64,000 bases of DNA from Opitutaceae bacterium (GTDB taxonomy: Bacteria > Verrucomicrobiota > Verrucomicrobiia > Opitutales > Opitutaceae). The notes under the pieces are model-generated. The model ran no database searches. It saw only the letters and a list, made by a program, of their open reading frames with translations, and had not been told where the DNA came from. This document shows positions 25,537-34,710 of the stretch, piece after piece (the first letter of the stretch is position 1; every line of letters begins with the position of its first letter). Position numbers and translations under genes: made by a program. The DNA is taken from the NCBI GenBank assembly GCA_016795565.1, contig JAEUGW010000033.1, positions 62,001 through 126,000 on the forward strand, in the 5' to 3' direction.

Positions 25537-27690
25537 CTATTTGCCCAGCGCCAGCGCGCGCAGTTCAAAGGCATGCAGCGCGAAGGACAGGCGGCGCTCG
25601 TCCCCGCCGCCCGGGGCCGCACCCGCCGGACCGGTCAGCGTCACCACGGTGTTGCCCGGCTGGAAAAGCTGGCGGTCGAAAACCACCTCCTCCAGCGAAC
25701 CATCCATCTCGCGCACCCCGGCGGAGTGTTGCTCCAGCCGCAACTCCAGCGGCCCGGGCGCCAGTGAGCGCACGCGCACGGCGAGTTGGGCCTCGATGGG
25801 GCGGGACGACGGGTTGTTCACCACGATCCGCCCGCTCCCCTCCGACCAGCGCCAGCGATCCGCCCCGCGTCCCTCGGCCGCATGCCAGCCCGCCGCAAAC
25901 CCGGCCTCCAACCGGCCCGGCGCGGCCACCCGCACCGCGTGAAACACCTCGTTGACGCGGATCAGGTCGTCCGCCGCCAGCGGCACGGTGTGCAGGAGGC
26001 TGTCGCTGAGATCCCATTCGCCTTTCAGTTCCGTGTTCAGCCGCCCCTCGTAAGTGTGCGTCGCGAAGTATTGGGGCTTGCGCAGCAGGAAGGCGTTGGC
26101 CCAGAGCCGCGCCCAGAAGCGCCCCACCCGCATGTTCAGCGAGGTCACGCGCGGGTTGTTCTCCAGTTGCCCGACCTCCACGAGCCGGCGGTTCACGCGC
26201 AGCGGTGGAACCGACATCTCCCGGCGGAAATCCAGCGCGACCACCAGGTTTGCCGCCAGCAGGAGCGTCAGCACCGCCGCTGCGAGCCGCCGACCCGCCA
26301 CCGCCAGCCACGCCAGCAGCCCGGCGAGCAAGCCGGGAAAAAACACCGCGAGTATCTTGTAGGCATCGTAGCTCGCGTTGCTCCGCATGCGCGACTCCCA
26401 CGCCAGCACACCCCAGCCCGCCACGACCGGCAGCACCAGGGCCAGCACCGCCAGCGCGCGCGCGGGCTGGCGGCGCCACAGCCGGGCGACGCCCCACAGA
26501 TACAGGCCAACCACCGCGGCACCCAACACCACCCGCGCGGCCACCGGCCCGGCATGCAGCCCGGTGTCGCGCACCAGCCCCAGCCAGCCCTCCGGGGAGG
26601 CCAGCGGCACGGCCCAGCCAAAATTATACTGTTCAAACAGGCTGAACCGCTCGACCAGCCCCGTGAACCGGCCCCAGAACACCACGGCGCACACTGCTCC
26701 CGCCAGCGCGACCAGCCCGAGCGCGCGGCCCATCGCCCGGAAATCACGCCGCCACACCGCCTGCGCCAGCAGCCACGCCCCCGCCGGCGCGAGGCTCACG
26801 AGCAAAATGAAATTGTAGCTGCCCGCCAGCAGCCAGATCGCCGCCACCAGCAACGGCAGGAACGGCCGCACGCGGCGGCCGCCCTGCGCGGCCCGGCCCG
26901 CGCCGATCACCGCCAGCGTCAGCAGCGCGATGCCCTGCGCCGCATACAGCTGCCCGAGCGCCCCGTGGTGCACCGCATAGGCGTTGAGCGGCGACAGCGC
27001 ATACAGCGCCCCCACCCCGGCCAGCCACGGTCCGCGCACGCCCGCCAGCACCCGCGCCAGGAACCACACGAGCGGCAGGTTCAGCAGCACCAGCACGGCC
27101 GCCGAGACGCTCACCAGCCGCCAGGCCTTGATCCCGAAGATGGCGCCATTGTGCGCCAGCAGGGCCGAGGGCGTGAAATGATTCAGGCGCAGCCAGAAAT
27201 CGAAGAAGTAGTCCGCCGAGCGCACCTTGGTCACCTCCGGCAGCCCGAGAAAGCCCGTGCGGTCGTCCCGCGAGAATTCCTGGAAGACTCGCGCGCCCGC
27301 CGCGTAGTCGGCCTGGTCGCAGCTGCCGAGCGAGCTGGCGGTCAGGCCGCGGCCCGGCGCGGCCAGCGGCGACAACAGCAGCCAGCCCGCCACCACCGCG
27401 ATGCCCGCCACGCCGAGCCCGCCGTGCATCCGCCGGGCCCGGCCGCGCCCCAGGGCGGCGATCAGCAGCGCGAGCGGCAGCAGCTCGCTGGCCCACGCAT
27501 AGGCAGCGGTTCCGGCCAGCGCCGTGTGCGCCCCGGCCCACACCACGGCCGACTGGAGCGCCCATCCGCAGGCCGGGGCAAACATCCACCCCCAGCGCCG
27601 CCACGCCCGCGGCACCACCAACCACGCCAGGCCCAGGCCCCAGAAAAACGTGTGCGCGATCAACCCGGCGGCAGAGAGGTAATACAGCAT
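25537..27690 (-). CDS. Polytopic membrane protein with GW/WRW C-terminal module
   Basis: A 717-residue protein with about twelve hydrophobic segments between residues 1 and 470, then a soluble part. The end carries GWHAAEG, RWRWSEGSGRIVVNN and SRPIEAQL, the same pattern as the ends of the proteins at 27894 and 32997. The membrane part may be a GT-C-like transferase (for example DQADYAAGARVFQEFS after the first segments), but no family signature is firm. It is first of a minus-strand operon with a methyltransferase and a GtrB-like transferase, suggesting that it uses the lipid-linked sugar made by the latter. Confidence 0.7.
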   Translation of the reverse strand: MLYYLSAAGLIAHTFFWGLGLAWLVVPRAWRRWGWMFAPACGWALQSAVVWAGAHTALAGTAAYAWASELLPLALLIAALGRGRARRMHGGLGVAGIAVVAGWLLLSPLAAPGRGLTASSLGSCDQADYAAGARVFQEFSRDDRTGFLGLPEVTKVRSADYFFDFWLRLNHFTPSALLAHNGAIFGIKAWRLVSVSAAVLVLLNLPLVWFLARVLAGVRGPWLAGVGALYALSPLNAYAVHHGALGQLYAAQGIALLTLAVIGAGRAAQGGRRVRPFLPLLVAAIWLLAGSYNFILLVSLAPAGAWLLAQAVWRRDFRAMGRALGLVALAGAVCAVVFWGRFTGLVERFSLFEQYNFGWAVPLASPEGWLGLVRDTGLHAGPVAARVVLGAAVVGLYLWGVARLWRRQPARALAVLALVLPVVAGWGVLAWESRMRSNASYDAYKILAVFFPGLLAGLLAWLAVAGRRLAAAVLTLLLAANLVVALDFRREMSVPPLRVNRRLVEVGQLENNPRVTSLNMRVGRFWARLWANAFLLRKPQYFATHTYEGRLNTELKGEWDLSDSLLHTVPLAADDLIRVNEVFHAVRVAAPGRLEAGFAAGWHAAEGRGADRWRWSEGSGRIVVNNPSSRPIEAQLAVRVRSLAPGPLELRLEQHSAGVREMDGSLEEVVFDRQLFQPGNTVVTLTGPAGAAPGGGDERRLSFALHAFELRALALGK

Positions 27691-27757
27691 GGCGCGAGAG
27701 CGCGCCGACTATCGCGGCCGGCCTCCGGATTGGGAAGAGAAAAGGCGGCGCCGACCG

Positions 27758-27896
27758 TAGAGCGGTTCCAAAGAAGGTGTAACCACAGGTGGTCGCCGAT
27801 TTCCCTATCGGCGACATGTCGCGCTCCCCGGCGCCGGTGTGGAAACCGGCGCCCACCCGAATCCGTGCCGGCTATACTTCAATTGGAACTGCTCTA
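27758..27896. repeat. 139-bp MITE-like element, copy 2 (inverted relative to copy 1)
   Basis: The complement of this stretch starts TAGAGCAGTTCCAATTGAAG and follows the element at 14981 through both inner hairpins with only scattered changes. The left end is TAGAGCGGTTCCAAAGAAGG. The end triplet, read on the minus strand, is the TAG stop codon of the gene at 27894. Confidence 0.87.
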
Positions 27897-30053
27897 GTCG
27901 GGGCCGGCCTCCGGCAAATACGGTGCCGACCGGATCCTCACCCGCGCGCCACCCAGGCCGAAGGAGCGCAGTTGGTAGCGGCCCGTGCCCTGCCGCTGCG
28001 CCGCCTCATCCGCCTCCAGCCGGAAACGGTTCACCCCGGGCGCCAGTTTCACGCCCGGCAGGCGCCACGGCTGCTTCGCCTGGTTCACCGCGACGTCGCC
28101 GATCAGCTCATCCTCGTGCCACAGGGTCAGCCGGCGCGGGCCGACGGCCGACACCGTGAAATCCAGCTCCACCTCGATCGGCACGGCGAAGGGATTGAAA
28201 TACGACAGCACGGCGTCCTCGAAAGCCCAGCGCACGCCATCCACGGACTGCGAGTGCCAGCCCTGGCCGTAGGCGAGCACGCGGGCCAGCGGCAGGCGCG
28301 GGCTCGCCGCCGGATGCAGCAGCACCACCACCTGGTTGCCCATCCGGCTCTGGAGGTGGTGGCCGTAACCGAGCGCGGTCAGGTCGCGCAGGAGCGCGTC
28401 CGCCCGGTCCTCAAAGCCCTTCCGGTTGAGGTAGAGCGCGGCGAATCCGTATTTTTCCAGCCGCCGCACGAGGGTGGCGGGAGGCACGTGTTCCAAGTCG
28501 CGCTGCCAGCGGCTCCGCGCGCGGAACTTCGCGGCGCCGTAGCTGTAACGCAGCGTGTGGGTGGCCAGGTAGGGCCGGAACAGCTCGTAGTCCGCGAGCC
28601 GCCCGGGCGGCAGGACCTCGGGAAACCCTTGCACCGGCAGCTGGAACACCATGGCGCCGGGCGGCAGCGCGGCCTCCATCTGCCGTCCCAACTCCGCGTC
28701 GGCCGCCACCGCCGCCGCGATCTCGCGCACCCCGGCGGGAGCCGGGCCGCGGGGGATCTGATCCAACAAGCCCACCCCCGCCACCAGCAGCGCCCCGCCC
28801 ACCCGCCAGCCGCGCGGCCACGCCGCCGTCGCCCGCGACAGGCGCACCATCAGGAAGAACAGCACGATCGCGGAAATGAAGATGCCGACGCGGTTGGTTG
28901 CGCGGAACACCTGCAGCCCGACGAAGAACGCGAGCACATTGGTGACACCGCCCACCGTGGAATACGCCGCCAGCCAGCCGAGCGACAGCGCCTGGCCCGG
29001 CAGCGCCCGGCGCGCGAAGACCCGGCGCGCCGCCACCACGCCGATCCACAGCAGCCCGGCGATGCCGATGAGCCCGAGGTAGGGCAGGAATTCCTCGCCC
29101 CGCCAATCGGACCACCGGGTATAGCGGTTCCCGAGAAACGCCAGCGGCGCCCAACGATGGAACTTCGGCGGGATGAACATCTCCACCGGCTTCAGCGCGT
29201 AATACTCCGTGCCGCCGTAGTTGCGCACCACCAGCGGCGTCCCCTCGGGCTCGTCCACATGCACCCACACCTCCATGTGCATCACCACGAACACGGCGAG
29301 CCCGAGACCCAGCGCCGCCAGCCCGATCTGCAGGTTCGGCCGGCGGCGCGCGCCGAACCATTGCGCCACCAGCGCCCAGCCCATCAGTTGCAGCCAGAAA
29401 AACAGGTTGTAGGGATTGTGCATCCCGAGGGCGACCGCCGCGCCGAGGCAGACCAGCGCGCCCGGCCGACGCCACTCCAGCCGCCGGCTCCCCGCCACCA
29501 GCCACACGGCGAACAGGCCGAGCGGCACCGTCCAGGTGAAGATCAGCGAGAAATGCCCCAGCCCGCGGTGAAAGGTCGAGTAGGTGTAGGCGAACAACAG
29601 CGCCCCCGCCATCGCCCACTCCCAGCGGGCGCGCAGCCAGCGCGCCACCAGGTAGAAGGCCAGCGCCGCCGAGACCTGCGCGAGCAACAGCCCGGCATTG
29701 GCGGCGGCGAACAATCCCACCAGATGCGACAACCCGCCCAGCGCGACCATCAGCAGCTTGTCGGGCGTCGGGTAGCCGTTCCAGTGCGCCCCGAACGGGG
29801 CGCCGAGCCGCTCGATCACCTGAGGTCGGCCGGGCCAGATGTCGCCTTCGGCCGCGGCTTGCAGCCGGGCGAGTATCTCGTGGGCATCCCCGCCGTAGTC
29901 CGTCGGCAGCCGCCAGCTGGCGGCGGTCCAGCGGTCATAGTGCCAGCACCAGACCAACGTCACGACCGCGACCAGGAGCAAAACGATGCCATATTGCTTC
30001 AGACGGGGACTGGCCCGGGTTGGCGCGGGGTTGGCGGGAAGCGGGGACGACAC
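27894..30053 (-). CDS. Polytopic membrane protein with GW/WRW-type C-terminal module
   Basis: A 719-residue protein; the start is a GTG at 30053, as no ATG lies nearby before the first membrane segment (YGIVLLLVAVVTLVW). About eleven hydrophobic segments reach to residue 420. The first loop (PTDYGGDAHEILARLQ) carries the acidic pair typical of lipid-linked-sugar transferases. The soluble end has GQGWHSQS, RWAFEDAVLSYFNPFAVPIE and a beta-rich tail, homologous to the ends of the proteins at 25537 and 32997. Its stop codon is provided by the repeat element that separates it from the next gene. Function probably glycan assembly or transfer, substrate unknown. Confidence 0.7.
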   Translation of the reverse strand: MSSPLPANPAPTRASPRLKQYGIVLLLVAVVTLVWCWHYDRWTAASWRLPTDYGGDAHEILARLQAAAEGDIWPGRPQVIERLGAPFGAHWNGYPTPDKLLMVALGGLSHLVGLFAAANAGLLLAQVSAALAFYLVARWLRARWEWAMAGALLFAYTYSTFHRGLGHFSLIFTWTVPLGLFAVWLVAGSRRLEWRRPGALVCLGAAVALGMHNPYNLFFWLQLMGWALVAQWFGARRRPNLQIGLAALGLGLAVFVVMHMEVWVHVDEPEGTPLVVRNYGGTEYYALKPVEMFIPPKFHRWAPLAFLGNRYTRWSDWRGEEFLPYLGLIGIAGLLWIGVVAARRVFARRALPGQALSLGWLAAYSTVGGVTNVLAFFVGLQVFRATNRVGIFISAIVLFFLMVRLSRATAAWPRGWRVGGALLVAGVGLLDQIPRGPAPAGVREIAAAVAADAELGRQMEAALPPGAMVFQLPVQGFPEVLPPGRLADYELFRPYLATHTLRYSYGAAKFRARSRWQRDLEHVPPATLVRRLEKYGFAALYLNRKGFEDRADALLRDLTALGYGHHLQSRMGNQVVVLLHPAASPRLPLARVLAYGQGWHSQSVDGVRWAFEDAVLSYFNPFAVPIEVELDFTVSAVGPRRLTLWHEDELIGDVAVNQAKQPWRLPGVKLAPGVNRFRLEADEAAQRQGTGRYQLRSFGLGGARVRIRSAPYLPEAGPD

Positions 30054-30190
30054 TGGCCCGAGTGAAAACGCGGAGCCGCCCGCGGCAAGCCTGACTTTTT
30101 TTGCGCGGTCGCGCAGGCGCCCCGCGCGGCAGTTCCAGGTTTACAACCCCCCGCGCCTTGGCGATAAACCGCGCGCACGCTCCCCGCCGC

Positions 30191-31792
30191 ATGTCGCTCC
30201 GCCACCGTCCCAAGTTCATCGGTCTCTTCCACGACGACATCGTGACCGATTCCTACTGGATCCGGGAGGAAGGCCGCCTGGGCTTGCCGCCGCTGCACGG
30301 GGTTCGCTCCCTCTCGCTCATTGGCGAAGTCCTGCCACCCGCCCCCGCCGATGCGACCGCCGCAGGCGATCTCGGCTTGCGCGTGCGGCTCGACGGCCGC
30401 GAGATTTCCGTCACCACCCTGCCCCCGGGGCCTTTTCGTATTCCCGTGGCCCTGCCCGCCTCCGACCACCCGGGCGGACACACTCTCGCCCTGCAACTCA
30501 CCGGCGTGGCCGGGAGCAACCTGCTCGCCTGGCTCGGCCGCATCACTGGACTCGGCTTCCTCCAGCCCTGGCGCGCGCAGGCCCGCAACCGTCGGCTCCG
30601 CATCGCACGTCTCGAGGCCGACGGCGAGGTGCTGTTTGATTTCGGCAATCGCGCCGCGCCGTGGAACGCCGCCTTCGCCCGCCGTTTCCTCCAACTCGGC
30701 CTCAACCTCGCGGGCTACTTCCGCGCCGACCTCGGCATCGGCGAGTCGGTCCGCTGCATGGCGCGCGCCGCCGAGGCGGACCGCCTGCCCCTCACCCTCG
30801 TGGACCTGCGCCTGCCGTGCAAGAACCCGCTGACCGACGACACCTACGCCGCGCGCCTGCAGGCCGAGAATCCGCACCCGGTTAACGTCTTCCACGTGGA
30901 CCCGCCGGGCATGCGCGATCTCGACCACCACCACGGCGCGGGCTTCCGCCGCGGGAAATACAACATCGGCTACTGGGCCTGGGAACTGCCGGAGTTCCCG
31001 GATGCGTGGATCCACTTCTCCGGCTATTGCGACGAGGTCTGGGCGCCGTCGCGCTTCGCCGCCGAGGCCATCGCCCAGAAGGTGCCCGTGCCGGTGCTGA
31101 CGATGCCGCATGCCATCTCGTTCGCGCGTCCGACCGGCGATGGCCGGAAAAAATTCGGCCTGCCCGCGAATCAGTATCTCTTCCTCTTTCTCTACGACCT
31201 GAACTCCTACTCGGAGCGCAAGAATCCCGCCGCCGTCATCGAGGCCTTCCGCCGCTCCGGCCTGGCCGGCCACGGCGCCGCGCTCGTCATCAAGGTCCAC
31301 AACACCGCCGGCAACCCGGCCGACTTCGCGCGCCTGCAGGAAGCCGCCCGGTCGCTGCCGGGGACGACGCTCATCACCCAGACGCTCGCGCGAAGCGAGA
31401 TCTACGAGCTCGAGGCGGCATGCGACTGCTTTGTCTCGCTGCACCGCTCCGAGGGCTTCGGCCTCGCGATCGCCGAGTGCATGTATCTCGGCAAGCCGGT
31501 CATCGCCACCGATTGGTCGGCATCGGCCGAGTTTCTCAATGCGACCAACGGCTGTCCGGTGCGCGCGACGACCGTCACCCTCGACCGCAACCACGGTCCT
31601 TACGCCAAGGGCCAGACCTGGGCGGAACCCGACACCGACCACGCCGCGGAGTGGATGCGGCGCCTCGTCGCCGACCGGGCCCTCGCAGCCTCCCTCGGCG
31701 CCGCCGCCCGCGCCACCATCGAGCGCGATTTCGCGCCGGCAGTCATTGGCGCCCGCTACCGCCGCCGGCTCGAGGCCATCGCCGGTTGGTGA
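30191..31792 (+). CDS. GT-B glycosyltransferase (family 4/1-like) with extra N-terminal domain
   Basis: A 533-residue protein. Residues 1 to about 170 are an unknown beta-rich domain. GT-like sequence begins near GYFRADLGIGESVRC. The donor-binding C-terminal half shows NSYSERKNPAAVIEAFRRS, ALVIKVHN and HRSEGFGLAIAECMYLGKPV, the conserved Glu-rich EGFGLxxxE loop of GT4 enzymes, followed by VIATDWSASAEF. The ATG at 30191 is used because the upstream frame is unlike coding sequence. It is divergent from the gene at 27894, with a 137-base gap. The N-terminal domain could bind acceptor glycan, but this is a guess. Confidence 0.82.
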   Translation: MSLRHRPKFIGLFHDDIVTDSYWIREEGRLGLPPLHGVRSLSLIGEVLPPAPADATAAGDLGLRVRLDGREISVTTLPPGPFRIPVALPASDHPGGHTLALQLTGVAGSNLLAWLGRITGLGFLQPWRAQARNRRLRIARLEADGEVLFDFGNRAAPWNAAFARRFLQLGLNLAGYFRADLGIGESVRCMARAAEADRLPLTLVDLRLPCKNPLTDDTYAARLQAENPHPVNVFHVDPPGMRDLDHHHGAGFRRGKYNIGYWAWELPEFPDAWIHFSGYCDEVWAPSRFAAEAIAQKVPVPVLTMPHAISFARPTGDGRKKFGLPANQYLFLFLYDLNSYSERKNPAAVIEAFRRSGLAGHGAALVIKVHNTAGNPADFARLQEAARSLPGTTLITQTLARSEIYELEAACDCFVSLHRSEGFGLAIAECMYLGKPVIATDWSASAEFLNATNGCPVRATTVTLDRNHGPYAKGQTWAEPDTDHAAEWMRRLVADRALAASLGAAARATIERDFAPAVIGARYRRRLEAIAGW

Positions 31793-31890
31793 CGCTCAGC
31801 GCAGCGCGATCCAGCAAGGCATGTCAGCCTGAGACTGGACCGCAATCCGCGAGGCTTACGTGGGACTCGCCAATGAACATTTCAAGCCAT

Positions 31891-31974
31891 TGTCATGCTG
31901 AGCGTAGCGAAGCATCCATCACGATATTCGCAGGCGGTTGCGCCGATGGATTCTTCACTTCGTTCAGAATGACA
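31891..31974. repeat. Inverted repeat of the AGCGAAGAATCC family, full copy
   Basis: TGTCATGCTGAGCGTAGCGA on the left pairs with TTCACTTCGTTCAGAATGAC on the right around a loop of about 27 bases. It lies between the stop codons of convergent genes and could act as a bidirectional 3' end structure. Confidence 0.8.
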
Positions 31975-32014
31975 GAAAGTGAATGGGGATTTCCCAAATG
32001 CGTCCTGCAACAGG

Positions 32015-32935
32015 CTAACGCAGCGCGGTCTTCCTGAGCCAGATCTGCCCGCCGCCGCCGCGGGCGCACAGCGGCATGCGCTCGCGGAAGAAGGCGTTCT
32101 GCGTGTCGAACAGCCACGCCGTGAACAGCGCGATCTCGAAGGCGCGGTTATACATCAGGAAGGCGCGCAGCACGTATTGCTCGTTCCACGCCCGGCCCTC
32201 GTCGAGCCACTCGCGCGGATACTCGAGGTTGCCGGCGACGTCGTGGATGTGGATGTAGACGCCGGCCTGCAGCGCGGGCAGCACGTCGAAGTAGAGGCGG
32301 TTTACGTCGCTGCCGATCTTGCTCACGTGCGAGGAGTCGATGAACAGGATGTCGTTGGCCTCGAGCTCGGTGAACACCGACAGCGGCACCTCCTGCACGC
32401 GCTTCCCGATCAGGGTGGCGCGCGTGCCGTCGCCCGGCTGGAGCAGCACATTCAGCCGGCTCAAGTCGGGATCGATGAAGGTCAGCTGCGTCCGCCCGCC
32501 GAGGACGTGCTGGTTCACATCGAGCATCGCGGCCGAGCTGAAGCCCGAGCCGACCTCGACGATGCGCTTCGGCTGCAGGTGTCTCATCATGCTGTAGAGC
32601 ATTATGCCGTCAAAGTGCCCGTAGGACGAATTGTTGAGGTGGTAGCGCCGGCCCGCCGCGGGCTCCTCCGGAAAAGGCTGGGCCGGGTAATGGGTTGCGA
32701 GCTTCTCCAACAGCGCCCGTTGTCCGGCTTCGTTCAGATCCACGCCGCCGAAGGGCGGACCAAAGCCGCCGCGCGCCATCGCCTCCGCCACCTCTTCCCG
32801 GGAGTGCAGCGGCGAATAGAAATGGCCCGGGGGATGAAACCCGGCCCACTTGGCCGCTTCGGCGCGCAAGCGCGCATTTTCCGCGAGCAGCTGCCTGTGA
32901 TTGAAGAGATTCGTGAACCAGGAATTCCAGGCCAT
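32015..32935 (-). CDS. Class I SAM-dependent methyltransferase (Methyltransf_24-like)
   Basis: A 306-residue protein; ATG at 32935 chosen because upstream sequence overlaps the next gene. An N-terminal helical stretch precedes LNNSSYGHFDGIMLYSMM. SAM-binding RIVEVGSGFSSAAMLDVN and FIDPDLSR follow, then NDILFIDSSHVSKIGSDVN and IHIHDV. This order is typical of small-molecule or sugar methyltransferases annotated as Methyltransf_24. It ends with a C-terminal segment rich in aromatic residues. It follows the membrane protein gene at 32997 by 61 bases on the minus strand. Probable target: a sugar of the locus product (inference). Confidence 0.8.
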   Translation of the reverse strand: MAWNSWFTNLFNHRQLLAENARLRAEAAKWAGFHPPGHFYSPLHSREEVAEAMARGGFGPPFGGVDLNEAGQRALLEKLATHYPAQPFPEEPAAGRRYHLNNSSYGHFDGIMLYSMMRHLQPKRIVEVGSGFSSAAMLDVNQHVLGGRTQLTFIDPDLSRLNVLLQPGDGTRATLIGKRVQEVPLSVFTELEANDILFIDSSHVSKIGSDVNRLYFDVLPALQAGVYIHIHDVAGNLEYPREWLDEGRAWNEQYVLRAFLMYNRAFEIALFTAWLFDTQNAFFRERMPLCARGGGGQIWLRKTALR

Positions 32936-32996
32936 GAGCCGCAAGTGTATGGGTGCTCGCCCAAGTCTCCGCGAACCCAAAATCGCGGCGCGCGAC

Positions 32997-34610
32997 TCAG
33001 GGCTTCCCCGCCCCGCCGGGCGGCGCGACGGCGATGACCACGTTGCCAACCGACAGGCTCAGCTCGCGCGGATCACCGCTGGCGGGGCGCGCGGCCGGCT
33101 GGTCGGTGGCAAACTCCACGCGGGTCGTGCCCGGGGGCAGGAGGAGCGCCGGGAACTCGTGGCGCTGGCTGCGGCGCGGCACCGGGGCGGCGAAGGTCGC
33201 CTGGCCGTTGATGCGGAATTCCATGTGCCGGTTGGAAAACGCGCCGATCTCGGCGCTCATGCGGACCTCCAGCGGTCGCGCGGACCGGTTGGTCAGGCGC
33301 AACACCGCCTGCTGCCGGCTCCAGCGCCAGGAGTTCGTGCCGTCGGACTCGATCTGATACCAACCGTCGCCCCGCTCCACGATCACCGCGGCCACGTCGC
33401 GTCGCTCGCCCGCCAGCCGGTAGAAATCCCGCAGCGGCGGCGCCAGTTCCGCCAGGCCGGCGATGACCGAGAGGTTGCCCGCCAGCAGGATCGGCAGCCA
33501 GCGGCGGCCGCGCGGCACCAGCACGTTGAAGGCGAGCGTCAGCGGCAGCACGACGCGCGTGAAGGCCCCCGGGTAGCCCTCCCAGACCGGCACGCCAACC
33601 ATGACGAACAGCAATGCGAAGGGCGCGCCCACCCGCCACCAGATCGCGGCCGGCTGCCAGCGCGTCAGGACGAAGGCCGCCTGCACCGTCAGGGCCGTCA
33701 CGGCGGCAAGCGTGATCCAGAGCGGCCGGATCCAGCCGTCGCGGCCGAACTCGCCGATGAGGCCGATCCATTTCTCGAAGAAGCCCGTCAGCGGCAGCGT
33801 GAAATTGTTCAGGCCGACTCCTTCGATCGACGGCGGCAGGCGCAGCCGGATGTAGAGCACCCAGGCCGCGAGCGGGGCGACGACGAGCGCGGCCCGCGCG
33901 GCGAGACCCAGCCACGGCCGCCCGCCGGGCGCCGGCCGGCGGAACAACGCGGACAGCGCGAGCACGCTGGTTTCCTTGCCGAGGGTCGCCAGCGCGAGGA
34001 GCGCGGTGCCGGCGTTCCGCCGGCCGGCCTCGATCAGCGCGACCGAGCCCGCGACGAGCAGCAGGCTCGGCCCGTCCACCAGCGAATGCCGCACGCTCAT
34101 GCACATGCCGTGCGAGAACAGCACGCCGCCCCAGCGCAGGAAATTATCCGCGCTGTCCGGCGGAAACCAGCGCCACAGCAGCCCGGCCAGAATGAGCCAG
34201 CACGCGACGTTGAGCAGGGGATAAAGGTGCACGATCCAGAACGGCTGGCCGCCGCCGAGCAACCACGCCGTCCACGAGAGCAGGATGCGCTTCGCGCGGT
34301 AGGGCAGGTTGTCCACCGAAGTCTGCAACTCGGACCCGGTCAGCAGCGGATCGAGGGCGATCTGGACGTAGTAGGCGCCGTCGTAGCCGTAGGAGTCCTC
34401 GTAAACATAGTGCGGCACGGCCTTGAGCGCGGGCACCTTCCCGTCACCGAGCTTGTCGCCGATCGAGATCAGGCTCGTGAAGCCCGTCCTGTGATCGTAG
34501 AAGCGGCCGATGCCGGCGAGAAACAAGCCGACGCAAACCAGGCCCACGATGCGCCAAGGAGACCACCATCGCCGTGGCTGGGGCGCGTCCCCGCTGCGCG
34601 CCAAATTCAT
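32997..34610 (-). CDS. Polytopic membrane protein with GW/WRW C-terminal module
   Basis: A 537-residue protein starting at the ATG at 34610 (upstream frame lies over the divergent gene start). About nine hydrophobic segments span residues 20-385, with a loop YEDSYGYDGAYYVQIALDPL after the first. The soluble end shows GDGWYQIESDG, SWRWSRQQAVLRLTNRSARP and a beta-rich tail, matching the ends of the proteins at 25537 and 27894. Divergent to the gene at 34711 with about 100 bases between starts, so both may share a control region. Function unknown, likely glycan related. Confidence 0.7.
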   Translation of the reverse strand: MNLARSGDAPQPRRWWSPWRIVGLVCVGLFLAGIGRFYDHRTGFTSLISIGDKLGDGKVPALKAVPHYVYEDSYGYDGAYYVQIALDPLLTGSELQTSVDNLPYRAKRILLSWTAWLLGGGQPFWIVHLYPLLNVACWLILAGLLWRWFPPDSADNFLRWGGVLFSHGMCMSVRHSLVDGPSLLLVAGSVALIEAGRRNAGTALLALATLGKETSVLALSALFRRPAPGGRPWLGLAARAALVVAPLAAWVLYIRLRLPPSIEGVGLNNFTLPLTGFFEKWIGLIGEFGRDGWIRPLWITLAAVTALTVQAAFVLTRWQPAAIWWRVGAPFALLFVMVGVPVWEGYPGAFTRVVLPLTLAFNVLVPRGRRWLPILLAGNLSVIAGLAELAPPLRDFYRLAGERRDVAAVIVERGDGWYQIESDGTNSWRWSRQQAVLRLTNRSARPLEVRMSAEIGAFSNRHMEFRINGQATFAAPVPRRSQRHEFPALLLPPGTTRVEFATDQPAARPASGDPRELSLSVGNVVIAVAPPGGAGKP

Positions 34611-34710
34611 GCGCCCCGGCCCGGTTTTCCCGGACGAAAACCGACCGGCGCGGGCTTGTGTTTTAGGGTGGCCATGGGCAGCTTGCCGCATCACAGAACG
34701 CGAGATTTTC

